Numbered from the stretch's first letter, positions 36,227 to 45,636 are shown. The stretch: DNA of 64,000 nucleotides from Halorhabdus sp. BNX81 (GCF_029229925.1 NZ_CP107254.1:1240001-1304000), one strand, 5' to 3'. Notes: a model not told the origin generated them from the letters alone. Made by a program: numbers and translations.

Positions 36227-37008
36227 TGGTGGCCATCCCCGATGTCCTGCGGACCCTGTTTTCAGAGGAGACCGCGGTCGTCGTCGCCATCATCGTCCTG
36301 TTTATCGGCGCGGTCCTGAGCTATCTTGTCTGGCGCATGACGCGTTCGATTCTCGAACAGGCTGGGGTTCCCGAGGCCGTCGAAGGGACGTTTTTCGAGC
36401 GAACGCTCCAGAATGTCGGGTTTTCCACGGTCGGACTTGTCGCCCAACTCGCCGCGATCTTCGTCTATGCGCTGGCGATCTTCATCGCAGTCCAGACGGC
36501 CCAGGTCAACTATCCCTCCCAGTTCTGGACCGAATTCAGCGCGTATCTTTCGCAGTTGTTCATCGCTGCGCTCGCGATCATCGTCGGACTTATTTTAGGT
36601 GACAAGGCGTCGTTGGCCGTCAGTGAACGGCTGCGGAGTATCAAGCTCCCACAAGTTTCCGTGCTCGCGCCCGCCGTCAAGTACAGTATCTTCTACGTAG
36701 CCGCCTTGGTCGCATTGGGGCAACTCGGCGTCGCGACGACGGCGTTGCTCGTGCTGTTGGGCGTCTACGTCTTCGGCGTGCTTTTCCTGTGCGGACTGGC
36801 CTTCAAACATCTGCTCGCAGCGGGTGCGGCAGGCTTCTATCTCCTGCTCTCGGAACCGTACTGTATCGGCGACGAAGTCGAAATCGGGGATCGACGGGGC
36901 GTCGTTCAGGAGATCGACATCTTTGTCACCCACATCGAGAACGACGACGCCGAGTTTATCGTTCCCAATCAGCGTGTCTTCGAATCAGGCGTCACCCGAT
37001 TCCGCTGA
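36226..37008 (+). CDS. MscS-like mechanosensitive channel protein
   Basis: 260-aa membrane protein with about five hydrophobic segments (10-35, 64-90, 100-125, 145-165, 170-205), then a short MscS beta domain (CIGDEVEIGDRRGVVQEIDIFVTHIENDDAEFIVPNQRVFESGVTRFR in pieces). It lacks the long C-terminal cage, so it is a compact form. Overlap with dacZ (TGATG) implies coupled expression, linking c-di-AMP to turgor or ion release. Its 3' end overlaps the convergent acyltransferase by 24 nt. Confidence 0.82.
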   Translation: MVAIPDVLRTLFSEETAVVVAIIVLFIGAVLSYLVWRMTRSILEQAGVPEAVEGTFFERTLQNVGFSTVGLVAQLAAIFVYALAIFIAVQTAQVNYPSQFWTEFSAYLSQLFIAALAIIVGLILGDKASLAVSERLRSIKLPQVSVLAPAVKYSIFYVAALVALGQLGVATTALLVLLGVYVFGVLFLCGLAFKHLLAAGAAGFYLLLSEPYCIGDEVEIGDRRGVVQEIDIFVTHIENDDAEFIVPNQRVFESGVTRFR

Positions 37009-37542
37009 CGGATCATCGCCCGCCGAGTCCCCATCGTTTTGTCGAGTGAGAACCTCCGCCGGGACACCCGCGACAGTCGCCCCCGAGGGAACGTCTTCGG
37101 TGACCAGCGAGTTGGCCGCCACTTGGGCGTCAGCACCGATATGGACTCCGGGGAGGACAATCGCACCGGCCCCGATCATGGCTCGCTCGCCGATCACGAC
37201 CTCCCCCGTCCGATATTCGTCCTGGAGATACTCGTGGGTCAAGAGTGTCGCGTCGTACCCCACGATGGCGTCGTCCTCAATTTCCAGGAGATCGGGCCAG
37301 AGCATGTCGGGCGTCGCGCCGAACGCCAGCGCGACCCCCTCGCCGACGGACGCCCCGAGCAACCGCAAGACGACGTTTTTCAGCCGGACGCTTGGCACCA
37401 GTCCGAGCGCCCAGATGATCGCCGGCACGACGAGCATCCAGAGCGGATTCCGGGTCCGGATCCAGTGGCGCAACGAGTTTCTGGACCCGTCGACCGGGTG
37501 TCGATCGAGTCTGTCGTACCGTGTCGGTACATCGTCGCTCAC
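36985..37542 (-). CDS. Hexapeptide-repeat acyltransferase
   Basis: 185-aa protein with an N-terminal hydrophobic segment (about 33-55) and a left-handed beta-helix (about 65-165; IGAGAIVLPGVHIGADAQVAANSLVTEDV), as in the serine/galactoside/xenobiotic acetyltransferase group. It transfers acyl groups to small molecules or sugars; the acceptor is unknown. The start is GTG at 37542. The 3' end overlaps the MscS-like gene. Confidence 0.8.
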   Translation of the reverse strand: MSDDVPTRYDRLDRHPVDGSRNSLRHWIRTRNPLWMLVVPAIIWALGLVPSVRLKNVVLRLLGASVGEGVALAFGATPDMLWPDLLEIEDDAIVGYDATLLTHEYLQDEYRTGEVVIGERAMIGAGAIVLPGVHIGADAQVAANSLVTEDVPSGATVAGVPAEVLTRQNDGDSAGDDPSAESGDA

Positions 37543-37614
37543 GTCGTCGGCTTGGTCGGCGGTGGTATTGAATGGCGTGGCCCGACCGGCGCCAGTGGCG
37601 ACGCACGGACCGTC

Positions 37615-40017
37615 TCAATCGTCCGCGACAGCAGGCGCGTTGGGTGTCTCGGGAGTCGGTTCGGCATGGTCCGAGACCGCGCGCCACTCGAGGTTCGCCT
37701 CGTAGTGGAAGCGGCGATGGTCCTGCGTGGGATCGACGACTGACAGCGAGAGCCAGTCGTTGTCGAGCAGTTCGGTCACCGCCGGGTTGTTGGCCAGCAC
37801 GTCGGTGACACGCTCGACGGGCGCGTGAACGGCGACCGAGAGCCGCAACGGCTGGTGGTAGGGCTGGTCGACGCTCGCTTTCAGCGATTGCAACGGGAGC
37901 CCGGTCAGCAGGTCACCGCCGTTGCCCTGGTAGACGCCGACGTTACCGACCGGATTCTGTGTAATCTTCGACCCACTGCCGTAGACAGCGGTATCGACCG
38001 TCGAGAAGTAGTACTGGGCGTTGATCCACTGTGTGACGACCAGCGGGCCCGTGAAGATCGCCGCAAGCGCGTCACCGTCGGGGTCGGTCGTGTAGTCATA
38101 GGAGTGTAAGAACGCGCGTCCGTCGAGGTCGAGGTCGCTCGTCAACTCGCGGGGCCCGATCACGAACCCGGCGTTACCGGCCAGCCCCCACTCCGGGCGC
38201 GTCTCGGCCCAGTCGCCAGCGCGGCGTTCGATCTCCCGGACGCCAGCCGAGTCGTCTGTCCCCATCGCCGCGGCGCGTTCGGAAGCGGCGTTCTCCCGAG
38301 CCACCGAGAGGTCCGCACGGAGCTTTTCGAGGTCCGCGGTGTGGGTCTCGGGGACCCCGTCGTCGAAGAGTTCGACCTCGTCAGTCGTGGTGTTGTGTTC
38401 GCCGGCGAGGAAGACGGTGTCGCCTGGGATGTCGATACCGCGGTCGGCCAGGGCCGTCCTGACCGCGGAATCGTTACAGATGGCTGCGAGGACGCGCGCG
38501 TTCGGGCCACCGGGATTGCCGGCACAGGCCCCACAGTCCAGGCTCGAATCGAAGGGGTTGTTCGTCGTCTCGCTCGCGTGGCCGACGAAGACGACGAGGC
38601 GGCCGAACTCTTCGATACCCATCAACTCAAAGGCGGTCTCGGCGTATTCGACTTGCTCCTCGTGAGTCAATCCGACCGGGAGGTCGCCGGCGTAGGTGTG
38701 CTGGTGGTCGAGGAGTGGCTCGCTGAACTCGTGAGCGTCAGGACCTACGTCATCCGCGGCGTCGAACAGCCCCTGAAGGCGACGAGGAAGCAGCGTCCGT
38801 GCTGCGAGCGCCAGCCCATAGCCGCCGCCCGACTGCTCGACGAACCCGAAGGCCGTCGCCGGGTTCGCTGTCAACGTTTCGATCGCCTCACCGGCAGCTT
38901 CGCGGATCGCCGACCAGCGGTCGTGACTCGTTCTGGCGTCCTCGCCGGTCGGCATCTCGGTGATCCGGTGTTCCGGATCGACGATGGGCGGAACGGCATC
39001 GACCGACACCTCGGCGTCGTAAGCCTGATACTCCATCGGGACGCCGAAGAAGCCGGCGTAACCGTGGGTCTCGTAGTCGCCGGCCGCCTCGACGTGGCGG
39101 CGGATCAACTCCGACCGCGTGTCGATACAGAACACCAGTTGGGCGTCCGGGCGACCCGCGGGTTCGGATTCCGCGAGGGACTCGCTTTCGGCGGCGACAC
39201 TGTCGAGGAGCTCGTTCCGGTAGCTGCGCTCCCACGCGGTCAGGAACGCCGGGGCGATGTCCGTAGCCGTCTCGGTCCTCGTAGTGGCCGAGTTCTGGGG
39301 GTGGATGTCGACGTCGAACGCCTCAAGCAGCGCGAAACGGGCCGCCAGATAGCCGGTCAGCGTGATCGGCGCTTTCGACTGCCAGGCGCTCCCGTCCCTG
39401 GCACGTTGCTTGATGAAGCCGGTCCAGCCGGGCAGGGCAGCCAGTTGTTCCTCGAGGATCGGCACCCACTGGCTCTCCGGCGACGACTCCATGACAGTCT
39501 CGATAGTTTCGACCGGGTCCGATGGAAGATCGGTAACGACGCCGCGCTCGGGGATCTGTCCGTCGTGGTCGGCCATCTGACGGAAGGCGGCGTAGAACCC
39601 GTCCTCGCGGTTGGGCATCGACCACGTCGCCTGTCCCGTATCGAGAAACGCCGACAGCCACTTCGTCAAGACGTGATCGACGCGGTCTCGATCCGTCTCG
39701 ACCGTGTCCGACTCGGCGTCGACGTCCAGCTGTGCAAGCAGCGTTTCGGGCTCGGCGTCGTAGCCCCGCGCCGCGAGTTCGGCGGCGAGGACCTCGCGGT
39801 CGATCCGCCCGTCTGCGAGCGCCGACCGGAACGTCTCCGGGGACGGGTACCCGCGCCCACCCAGCAGATCGCGTGCCTGTCGGACGGCTTCCTCGAACGG
39901 CATGTCCTCGAATCCCGAGAGGGGGTTGGCCGTCACGAACGAGTGGATCGGCCACGCGCTACCCACGGTACTCGCGGCCTTGTCGATGCTGTCTTCGATC
40001 GTGGTATCACTGCTCAT
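37615..40017 (-). CDS. dabA: Inorganic carbon transporter subunit DabA (UPF0753)
   Basis: 800-aa cytoplasmic-side subunit of the DAB dissolved-inorganic-carbon pump, with a beta-carbonic-anhydrase-like zinc site: CIDTRSE (C297, D299) and the later His/Cys set in VGHASETTNN and LDCGACAGNPGG. DabA works with DabB to hydrate CO2 unidirectionally, powered by ion gradient. The ATG at 40017 overlaps the end of dabB by 11 nt. Length is typical. Confidence 0.9.
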   Translation of the reverse strand: MSSDTTIEDSIDKAASTVGSAWPIHSFVTANPLSGFEDMPFEEAVRQARDLLGGRGYPSPETFRSALADGRIDREVLAAELAARGYDAEPETLLAQLDVDAESDTVETDRDRVDHVLTKWLSAFLDTGQATWSMPNREDGFYAAFRQMADHDGQIPERGVVTDLPSDPVETIETVMESSPESQWVPILEEQLAALPGWTGFIKQRARDGSAWQSKAPITLTGYLAARFALLEAFDVDIHPQNSATTRTETATDIAPAFLTAWERSYRNELLDSVAAESESLAESEPAGRPDAQLVFCIDTRSELIRRHVEAAGDYETHGYAGFFGVPMEYQAYDAEVSVDAVPPIVDPEHRITEMPTGEDARTSHDRWSAIREAAGEAIETLTANPATAFGFVEQSGGGYGLALAARTLLPRRLQGLFDAADDVGPDAHEFSEPLLDHQHTYAGDLPVGLTHEEQVEYAETAFELMGIEEFGRLVVFVGHASETTNNPFDSSLDCGACAGNPGGPNARVLAAICNDSAVRTALADRGIDIPGDTVFLAGEHNTTTDEVELFDDGVPETHTADLEKLRADLSVARENAASERAAAMGTDDSAGVREIERRAGDWAETRPEWGLAGNAGFVIGPRELTSDLDLDGRAFLHSYDYTTDPDGDALAAIFTGPLVVTQWINAQYYFSTVDTAVYGSGSKITQNPVGNVGVYQGNGGDLLTGLPLQSLKASVDQPYHQPLRLSVAVHAPVERVTDVLANNPAVTELLDNDWLSLSVVDPTQDHRRFHYEANLEWRAVSDHAEPTPETPNAPAVADD

Positions 40018-41560
40018 TGTAGTCACCTCTGTCGGTCAGGAGGGTGTCGGTCGGCGGCTGACTCGCGTTCACGAGCGCGACGTAGAGACGCTGGCTGCGC
40101 TCGTAGACACCCGACTCCACGCCAGCGTACGCGAGGAGGAATCCGGCGACGACGACGCCGTGGACGACGGTCAATTCAGTCGGTGCCGCGAGGACCGGCA
40201 GGTCGTCGAGGAGCGTCGAGACGGCCGAGTAGACGAGCGCGTAGCCGGTGATTGCCGGGAGGAAGACGACTGGAACCGCGCCGTAGCGGACTGTCGCCGG
40301 CAGCGACGTCCGGACGACCACGGCTCGGGCCGCCTGCAGCGTCGTGAGGACCACGATCAACGCGAGCACGAGTCCGCTGTCGAAATGGAGGCCCTTGCCC
40401 GTCAGCAGCGCGAACACCGCGCCCCCGGCGACCCCAGTCAGGAGCGTGACGCCGAATCCGACGACGCCCAGGTCGCGTGACTCGCCGCCCGGAGCCGTCT
40501 GTTCGACTTCCGCGCCCGCACTCAGGAAGTGATGGGCCTTGTAGAACCCGTGGAGGACGAGGTGGGTGATCGCGGCCCCGAAGAACCCCAGGCCGGCCTG
40601 CATGATCATGAAACCCATCTGTCCGACCGTCGAACAGGCCAGCCTGCTCTTGACGTCCGGCTGGACGGTCTTGAGGAACTTCCCGCCGAGCGCGCTGACC
40701 GCACCGAGAACGACGATCGCGAGCATGAACGTCTGCTCGACGGTGACGACCGGCGCGAATCGAGTCAACAGGATGCCGCCGGCGTTGACGAACCCGGCGT
40801 GCATCAGCGCCGAGGCCGGCGTGGGCGCAGTCATCGAGGCCAGTAGCCAGGTGTGAAACGGGAGCAGGGCGGACTGGATCATCGCCGCCAGGACGAGTGC
40901 CCCGGCCCCGACCAGCCACACAGGACCGGCCAGTCCCTCGGCAGCCGCGGCGACGCCCGAGACGGTCTCCGCACCTGTCGCCCACCACAGCGTCGCGAGC
41001 CCGATTCCGAGGAGCGCGCTACTCCCGAGGAAGTACCGGCGGGCGACGGTCGCGGCCGCCTGTGCCTGTGTCCAGTCCTCGACGGTTCCGACGAGGGCTG
41101 CCATAACGAGCCCCATCGCGAGCCAGAGCACCCAGAACAGCGCAAGGTGGTCGACGGCGACCAGCGCCATCACGATCACCGTGAATCCGAACACGGCGGC
41201 GAAAAATGACGTTTCGTGGGCGCTGCCCGCCATGTAGCGACGCGAGTAACTGTGGACGATCCCGCTGAAGAACGTCACGACCACCCACAGCAGGACGGTC
41301 AACCCGTCGACCGCGACCACTCCCGGGATCTCCCACGTCAGTCCGAATCGGATTCGTCCGAGGAGGGCGGCGACGCTCGCGGCGAACAACGACCACGCGA
41401 GCCACGTCAATACGACGGACGCGATGGCTGTCTTCGCCGTCGCGTCCGGGAGCGCTCCGACCGTCGGTTTCGAAGTGCGTCCTGCCATCGTTGGTTCCTC
41501 ACGACCGCTCTCGGCGACTAAACGCAGCCACTGTCCGGATACGGTCGCATCTACACCCAT
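40007..41560 (-). CDS. dabB: DabB, NuoL/MrpA-like membrane subunit of the carbon pump
   Basis: 517-aa polytopic protein of the proton-translocating Complex I/Mrp family, with LPFHTWLLASMTAPTPASALMHAG (the conserved Lys/His region of NuoL-type subunits) and HGFYKAHHFLSAG. It provides the ion path that energises DabA. The ATG at 41560 sits about 25 nt after a clear TATA box on the minus strand, so this start is favoured over 41488. It is first in the dabB-dabA operon and is preceded by a strong inverted repeat. Confidence 0.88.
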   Translation of the reverse strand: MGVDATVSGQWLRLVAESGREEPTMAGRTSKPTVGALPDATAKTAIASVVLTWLAWSLFAASVAALLGRIRFGLTWEIPGVVAVDGLTVLLWVVVTFFSGIVHSYSRRYMAGSAHETSFFAAVFGFTVIVMALVAVDHLALFWVLWLAMGLVMAALVGTVEDWTQAQAAATVARRYFLGSSALLGIGLATLWWATGAETVSGVAAAAEGLAGPVWLVGAGALVLAAMIQSALLPFHTWLLASMTAPTPASALMHAGFVNAGGILLTRFAPVVTVEQTFMLAIVVLGAVSALGGKFLKTVQPDVKSRLACSTVGQMGFMIMQAGLGFFGAAITHLVLHGFYKAHHFLSAGAEVEQTAPGGESRDLGVVGFGVTLLTGVAGGAVFALLTGKGLHFDSGLVLALIVVLTTLQAARAVVVRTSLPATVRYGAVPVVFLPAITGYALVYSAVSTLLDDLPVLAAPTELTVVHGVVVAGFLLAYAGVESGVYERSQRLYVALVNASQPPTDTLLTDRGDYNEQ

Positions 41561-41564
41561 ACGA

Positions 41565-41607
41565 GAACAGATTGGGTGTTAAATCTTATTATAGTCACAA
41601 TCTGTTC
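41565..41607 (-). promoter_or_regulatory. dabBA promoter with perfect 10-bp inverted repeat around TATA
   Basis: GAACAGATTG at 41565-41574 and its exact complement CAATCTGTTC at 41598-41607, with a 23-nt spacer containing the minus-strand TATA box (about 41581-41594). Half-site centres are 33 nt apart, about three helical turns. A weaker third half-site (AGAACATTATG) lies at 41625-41635. It is probably a regulator binding site; the adjacent Lrp-type gene is the obvious candidate. Confidence 0.7.
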
Positions 41608-41739
41608 GTGTCATACCGTATAATAGAACATTATGTTTATGGCGTACGCTCCGGAGGGATCCACTGACGGCGGACAACTAGCGCGACGTATTCGGGGCAG
41701 GGGACGAGGGGTGGACGCCGAGAACGTCGAAGACGTCGC

Positions 41740-42225
41740 TCAGGAGTCGTCTGCGGTCGACGTATCAGGGTCGAACCGGCCAAATGGAGTCGTTTCGTGG
41801 GTCCGGACCAGTACCTCGTCGGCGACCGTGAGTCCCATGTCCAGCAGTTCCTGGGCGACGGGCGTGATGTCGCTGTCGGATTCGCCGACGACGGTAACGA
41901 GTAAGTTCTGCTCGCCGGTGACGAGCTCCTGGACGGAGACGACGCCGTCGATGGCCAGGATCTCCGGGATGAGTTCGCCGCGTTCGGGGATCGACGCGGT
42001 GCAGTAGAGCAACATTCGGAGCGGATAGCCCGATTTCTGGTAATCGACGCGCGCGCTGTAATCCTTGATCACGGCCTCGGATTCGAGGCGCTGGATGCGC
42101 TTTCGGACGGTGCTGTCGGCGGTCCCGGTTCGCTCCGCGATGTCCCCCGAAGACATGTTCCGGGCGTCCTCCTGGAGGGCGTACAGGATCGCCTTGTCCA
42201 CGTCGTCGATCGGTTCGTCAGCCAT
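41740..42225 (-). CDS. Lrp/AsnC family transcriptional regulator
   Basis: 161-aa protein: N-terminal HTH (IDDVDKAILYALQEDARNMSSGDIAERTGTADSTVRKRIQRLE) and C-terminal RAM-like sensing domain (residues about 75-145; VQELVTGEQNLLVTVVGES). It lies 180 nt upstream of dabB on the same strand and 189 nt from divergent carbonic anhydrase, so it probably regulates the CO2 module. ATG 42225 is preferred to 42279. The effector is unknown. Confidence 0.85.
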   Translation of the reverse strand: MADEPIDDVDKAILYALQEDARNMSSGDIAERTGTADSTVRKRIQRLESEAVIKDYSARVDYQKSGYPLRMLLYCTASIPERGELIPEILAIDGVVSVQELVTGEQNLLVTVVGESDSDITPVAQELLDMGLTVADEVLVRTHETTPFGRFDPDTSTADDS

Positions 42226-42414
42226 ATCAGTGCATCCACGAGCGAGACACTTACCTTTGTACGTTACCCGGACGGGCAACCGAATTCCCTCGCTTGCTCG
42301 ATCGGACTCGGCGTTGCGAGCGCCGCGATACCGGTGACCGACGACTGTCTCCCCGCAGCCCCTCCCGATCGGGAAATCTCAACCACTAAACCGGCGGCAC
42401 GGTTTTGATCGCAC

Positions 42415-43095
42415 ATGCGCGATGTCGTCGCCGCCATGCTTGCCGGCAACACTGAACACGCTGTCGCCTTCGACGACCGGTTTGATACCCTTCAAGACGG
42501 CCAACGGCCACCAGCAGTTACCGTCACCTGTTCGGACTCACGTGTCCTTGCTGATCACGTGTGGAACAACGACGAGCCAGGAACGATTTTCACTGTCAGC
42601 AACATCGGCAACCGCGTCGTTCAGCACGCTGATGGCGAGTCCGTCGTTTCGGGTGACGTGCTCTATCCGATCGTACACACCGGGACAGAAACCGCCGTCG
42701 TGGTGGGCCACACCGGCTGTGGTGCGGTCACCGCAACCTACGACGCGCTGACTGGCGGACTCTCCGAACCGCCGGGTATCGATCACTCAGTCGGGTTGCT
42801 CGAACCGCTGCTTCAGGCCGGTGTCGAGGCGCTCCCTGATACCCTGGACCGCGCGGCCGCGATCGACCACCTCGTCGAGTACAACGTCGACCGCCAGGTC
42901 GCGTTCCTCCGTGACAGCCCCGATGTCCCGGCGGACGTCGATGTCGTCGGCGTCGTGTACGACTTTCAGGATCGCTACGACGGGCGGCGTGGGGAAGTTC
43001 ACGTCATCAACGTAAACGGCGAGACAGATCCGGACGCACTCCGGGAGACCCACCCCGAAATCAGCGATCGGATCGACCGTCTCTGGGAGTATTGA
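42415..43095 (+). CDS. can: Beta-carbonic anhydrase
   Basis: 226-aa zinc enzyme interconverting CO2 and bicarbonate in the cytosol. Metal and active-site residues are present: C39, D41, R43 (CSDSR), H99 and C102 (VGHTGCG). Divergent from the Lrp-type regulator and two genes from dabBA, so uptake and conversion of inorganic carbon are grouped. The C-terminal third is more divergent but complete. Confidence 0.92.
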   Translation: MRDVVAAMLAGNTEHAVAFDDRFDTLQDGQRPPAVTVTCSDSRVLADHVWNNDEPGTIFTVSNIGNRVVQHADGESVVSGDVLYPIVHTGTETAVVVGHTGCGAVTATYDALTGGLSEPPGIDHSVGLLEPLLQAGVEALPDTLDRAAAIDHLVEYNVDRQVAFLRDSPDVPADVDVVGVVYDFQDRYDGRRGEVHVINVNGETDPDALRETHPEISDRIDRLWEY

Positions 43096-43129
43096 TCGCT
43101 GGATACCCCCACCCAAAATCGGTCGTCAC

Positions 43130-43558
43130 TCAGGCCGACCCGATCACGGTTTCAATGCTGTCGACGGGCGTGACCGAATAGTCGACCGTCAACGTGTCCT
43201 GGGTCGCACGGACCTGACCGACGAAGTCAGAGATGTCCGATAAGTGTCCTTCCAAGATGAACACTTCCATGCAGTAGGCGTCGCCGACGTGGCTGTGGAC
43301 GTTTGCCGTGACGAGCGAATCGTAGCGATGGCGCAACGACATCAGGCGTTGCTCGACACTGGTCGTCTCGTAGTTGAACAGGACAGTCACCAGTGCGATC
43401 AGGGCACGCCCCTCCAGGCGCTGGTCTTCGAACTCGCCCATCAGATTCCGCGCGGCCTCGCGCATGATCTCGCTGCGACCAGTGTATCCGTGTTCGGATG
43501 CGAACTCGTCGATGCGTTCGAGCAATTCCTCCGGCATCGAGACGCTGACAACGGTCAT
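43130..43558 (-). CDS. nikR: NikR-like nickel-responsive regulator
   Basis: 142-aa ribbon-helix-helix N-terminus ([32 protein letters not shown]) plus ACT-like C-terminal domain. The nickel ligands of E. coli NikR (H76, H87, H89, C95) correspond exactly, with a +1 offset, to H77, H88, H90 and C96. It should repress nickel uptake when Ni is bound. No nickel transporter or Ni enzyme is adjacent, so the target is elsewhere. An A/T-rich promoter lies just upstream. Confidence 0.87.
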   Translation of the reverse strand: MTVVSVSMPEELLERIDEFASEHGYTGRSEIMREAARNLMGEFEDQRLEGRALIALVTVLFNYETTSVEQRLMSLRHRYDSLVTANVHSHVGDAYCMEVFILEGHLSDISDFVGQVRATQDTLTVDYSVTPVDSIETVIGSA

Positions 43559-43690
43559 GTATTAACCTGTCTCGGGTCGAATAATAAACATTGGCAACAT
43601 CCTCCACGTCCCCGAAGACACACCACAACAGCGAGTCGGGTTCACTCCCACCCTTGACCGACGACACGGAACCAAACGACCGGGGGCCGA

Positions 43691-44479
43691 TCACTCGCCG
43701 GTGAATGCCGGATCGCGGTCCGCCTGGAAGGCGTCGATCCCCTCCAGCAGGTCGTCAGTGTCCCGCAACAACCCGAAGGCCCGTGATTCGATCTCCAACC
43801 CCGCATCGATGTCGTCCTGGCCTTTGTGCATCGCGCGTTTCGTCAATTCCTGGGCGATCGGCGGGCCCGCTGCGAGGTCGGTCGCAAGTTCGTCGACGCG
43901 GTCGTCGAACGGGTCCTCGGGGCGTATCTCGTTGAGAAAGCCGTAGTCGGCCATTGTTTCCGCGTCGAAGTGCTCGGCCGTGAAGATGATCTCCTTCGCC
44001 CGCCCCTCGCCGACGATCCGCTGGAGGCGCTGGGTACCGCCCCAGCCCGGCATCAATCCGAGGTTGTGCTCGGTCTGGCCAAAGCGAGCGTCCTCGGTCG
44101 CGATCCGGAGGTCGGCGTGGGTCGCCAGTTCCATGCCGCCACCCAAACAGAAGCCGTCGATCGCCGCGATGACCGGCATCGAGCATTCCTTGACGGTAGC
44201 GAAGGTTTCCTGGCCTTTCCGGGAGATCTCCGCCACGTCGACGGCGTTGCCCTCGGTGATCACCGAGAGGTCCGCGCCCGCCGAGAACGCTCTATCGCCC
44301 GCGCCAGCGAGGACGACTACCCGGACGTCGTCGTTCGATTCGAGCACGCCGATCGCGTCAGCCAATTCATCGAGGAGCGTCGGGCTGATCGCGTTCATCC
44401 GTTCGGGCCGATCGATCGTGACCCGCCCGATCCTGTCCGCGATATCGACCTGAAGCGTCTCGTAGTCGGCGTCGCTCAT
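43691..44479 (-). CDS. Enoyl-CoA hydratase/isomerase family
   Basis: 262-aa crotonase-fold enzyme with oxyanion-hole segment DRAFSAGADLSVI and second CoA-binding loop AIDGFCLGGGMELATHADLRIA; the usual catalytic Glu is visible in EHNLGLMPGWGGTQRL. It hydrates enoyl-CoA in fatty-acid degradation. The start overlaps the end of the upstream 3-hydroxyacyl-CoA dehydrogenase by 4 nt, forming a beta-oxidation operon. Confidence 0.88.
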   Translation of the reverse strand: MSDADYETLQVDIADRIGRVTIDRPERMNAISPTLLDELADAIGVLESNDDVRVVVLAGAGDRAFSAGADLSVITEGNAVDVAEISRKGQETFATVKECSMPVIAAIDGFCLGGGMELATHADLRIATEDARFGQTEHNLGLMPGWGGTQRLQRIVGEGRAKEIIFTAEHFDAETMADYGFLNEIRPEDPFDDRVDELATDLAAGPPIAQELTKRAMHKGQDDIDAGLEIESRAFGLLRDTDDLLEGIDAFQADRDPAFTGE

Positions 44480-45636
44480 GCGTCGAACCTCCCGGCCTCG
44501 GCGGCCTGGCGAAGGGATTCGGCAGCGACGTACCGCTCGGCTCCCGTTTCCTGGTGAGCGCTGTCGAGCACGTCGGCGAGCGTCTCCAGGCCGGCTTGCT
44601 CGGCCAGCGCGACTGGCCCTTCCGGGAAGCCAGCGCCGAGCCCCATCGCCTGGTCGATGGCGTCAGTCGTCGCGACGTCATCGTCGAGGAGCGTGGCCGT
44701 CTCGTTGGCCATCACTGCGAGGAGACGGTGTTCGATATCCTCGCGGGCGGCAGCGTCCTCGTAGTCGGCACCGCCGTCGTCGTAGTCGTAGAACCCGACG
44801 TCGGTCTTGCGACCGAGTCGGTCGTCGTCGACTGCCTGTTCCAGCATGGGTGCGGGTTCGTACGCGTCGCCCACGACATCCTGGAGGTATTCGAGGATAT
44901 GTAGCGTGACGTCGTTGCCGATCTGATCGCTCAACTCGAAGGCCCCCATCGGCAGTCCGAGGTTTTCGGTCGCGGTCGCGTCGACTTCCTCGATCGTCGC
45001 TACCCCATCGTCGACCAGCCAGGCGGCCTCGTTGAGCATCGGAATGAGGATCCGGTTGACGATGAATCCCGGACTGTCCTTACGGACGCGGACCGGTGTC
45101 TTCCCGAGATCTTCGGCGAGTGCATCGACCGTTTCCAGGGTCCCGTCGTCAGTGTGGGCCCCGCGAATGACCTCGACCAGATCCATTCGAACTGGCGGGT
45201 TGAAAAAGTGCATCCCGCAGAACTGTGCCGGCCGATCGGTCAGCTCCGAGAGGTCAGTGATCGAGAGGCTGGAGGTGTTCGTCGCGTAGATGGCCTGATC
45301 CGGTGCGTACTCGTCGACCTCGCCGTAGACATCCGCCTTGATATCCATGTCTTCGGGGACGGCCTCGATCACGATGTCCGCGTCAGTGACCGCGTCCTCG
45401 ACCGGGACGACCGGGTCGATCCGGTCGCGGGCGGCCTCGGCCTCCGTTTCGGTGATGTACTCCCGATCGGCCATCTTCTCGAGGCTCCAGTCGATCTGTT
45501 CGTATCCGTCCCGGACAAGTTCCTCGTTGATGTCACGCAACCGGACTCCATATCCGGCGAGCGCGGCGACCTCGGCGATCCCGTGGCCCATCGTCCCCGC
45601 ACCGAGTACCGCGATCGTGTCGATTTCATCGATCAT
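44476..45636 (-). CDS. 3-hydroxyacyl-CoA dehydrogenase
   Basis: 386-aa NAD-dependent dehydrogenase: GAGTMGHGIAEVAALAGY at residues 12-29, catalytic motif GMHFFNPPVRMDLVEVI with the active His, then GFIVNRILIPMLNEA and a duplicated C-terminal domain. It oxidises 3-hydroxyacyl-CoA in the beta-oxidation pathway and is first in a two-gene operon with the hydratase. Full length. Confidence 0.9.
   Translation of the reverse strand: MIDEIDTIAVLGAGTMGHGIAEVAALAGYGVRLRDINEELVRDGYEQIDWSLEKMADREYITETEAEAARDRIDPVVPVEDAVTDADIVIEAVPEDMDIKADVYGEVDEYAPDQAIYATNTSSLSITDLSELTDRPAQFCGMHFFNPPVRMDLVEVIRGAHTDDGTLETVDALAEDLGKTPVRVRKDSPGFIVNRILIPMLNEAAWLVDDGVATIEEVDATATENLGLPMGAFELSDQIGNDVTLHILEYLQDVVGDAYEPAPMLEQAVDDDRLGRKTDVGFYDYDDGGADYEDAAAREDIEHRLLAVMANETATLLDDDVATTDAIDQAMGLGAGFPEGPVALAEQAGLETLADVLDSAHQETGAERYVAAESLRQAAEAGRFDA

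Noticed and set aside
38341-40251. 636-aa open frame on the plus strand antisense to dabA
   Set aside because: It mirrors the dabA codons in a high-GC genome, shows no domain, and dabA on the other strand has full motifs.
42226-42414. Gap between the Lrp-type regulator and carbonic anhydrase checked for a tRNA or riboswitch
   Set aside because: No cloverleaf, no CCA-type end and no conserved aptamer pattern; only divergent promoters are expected.
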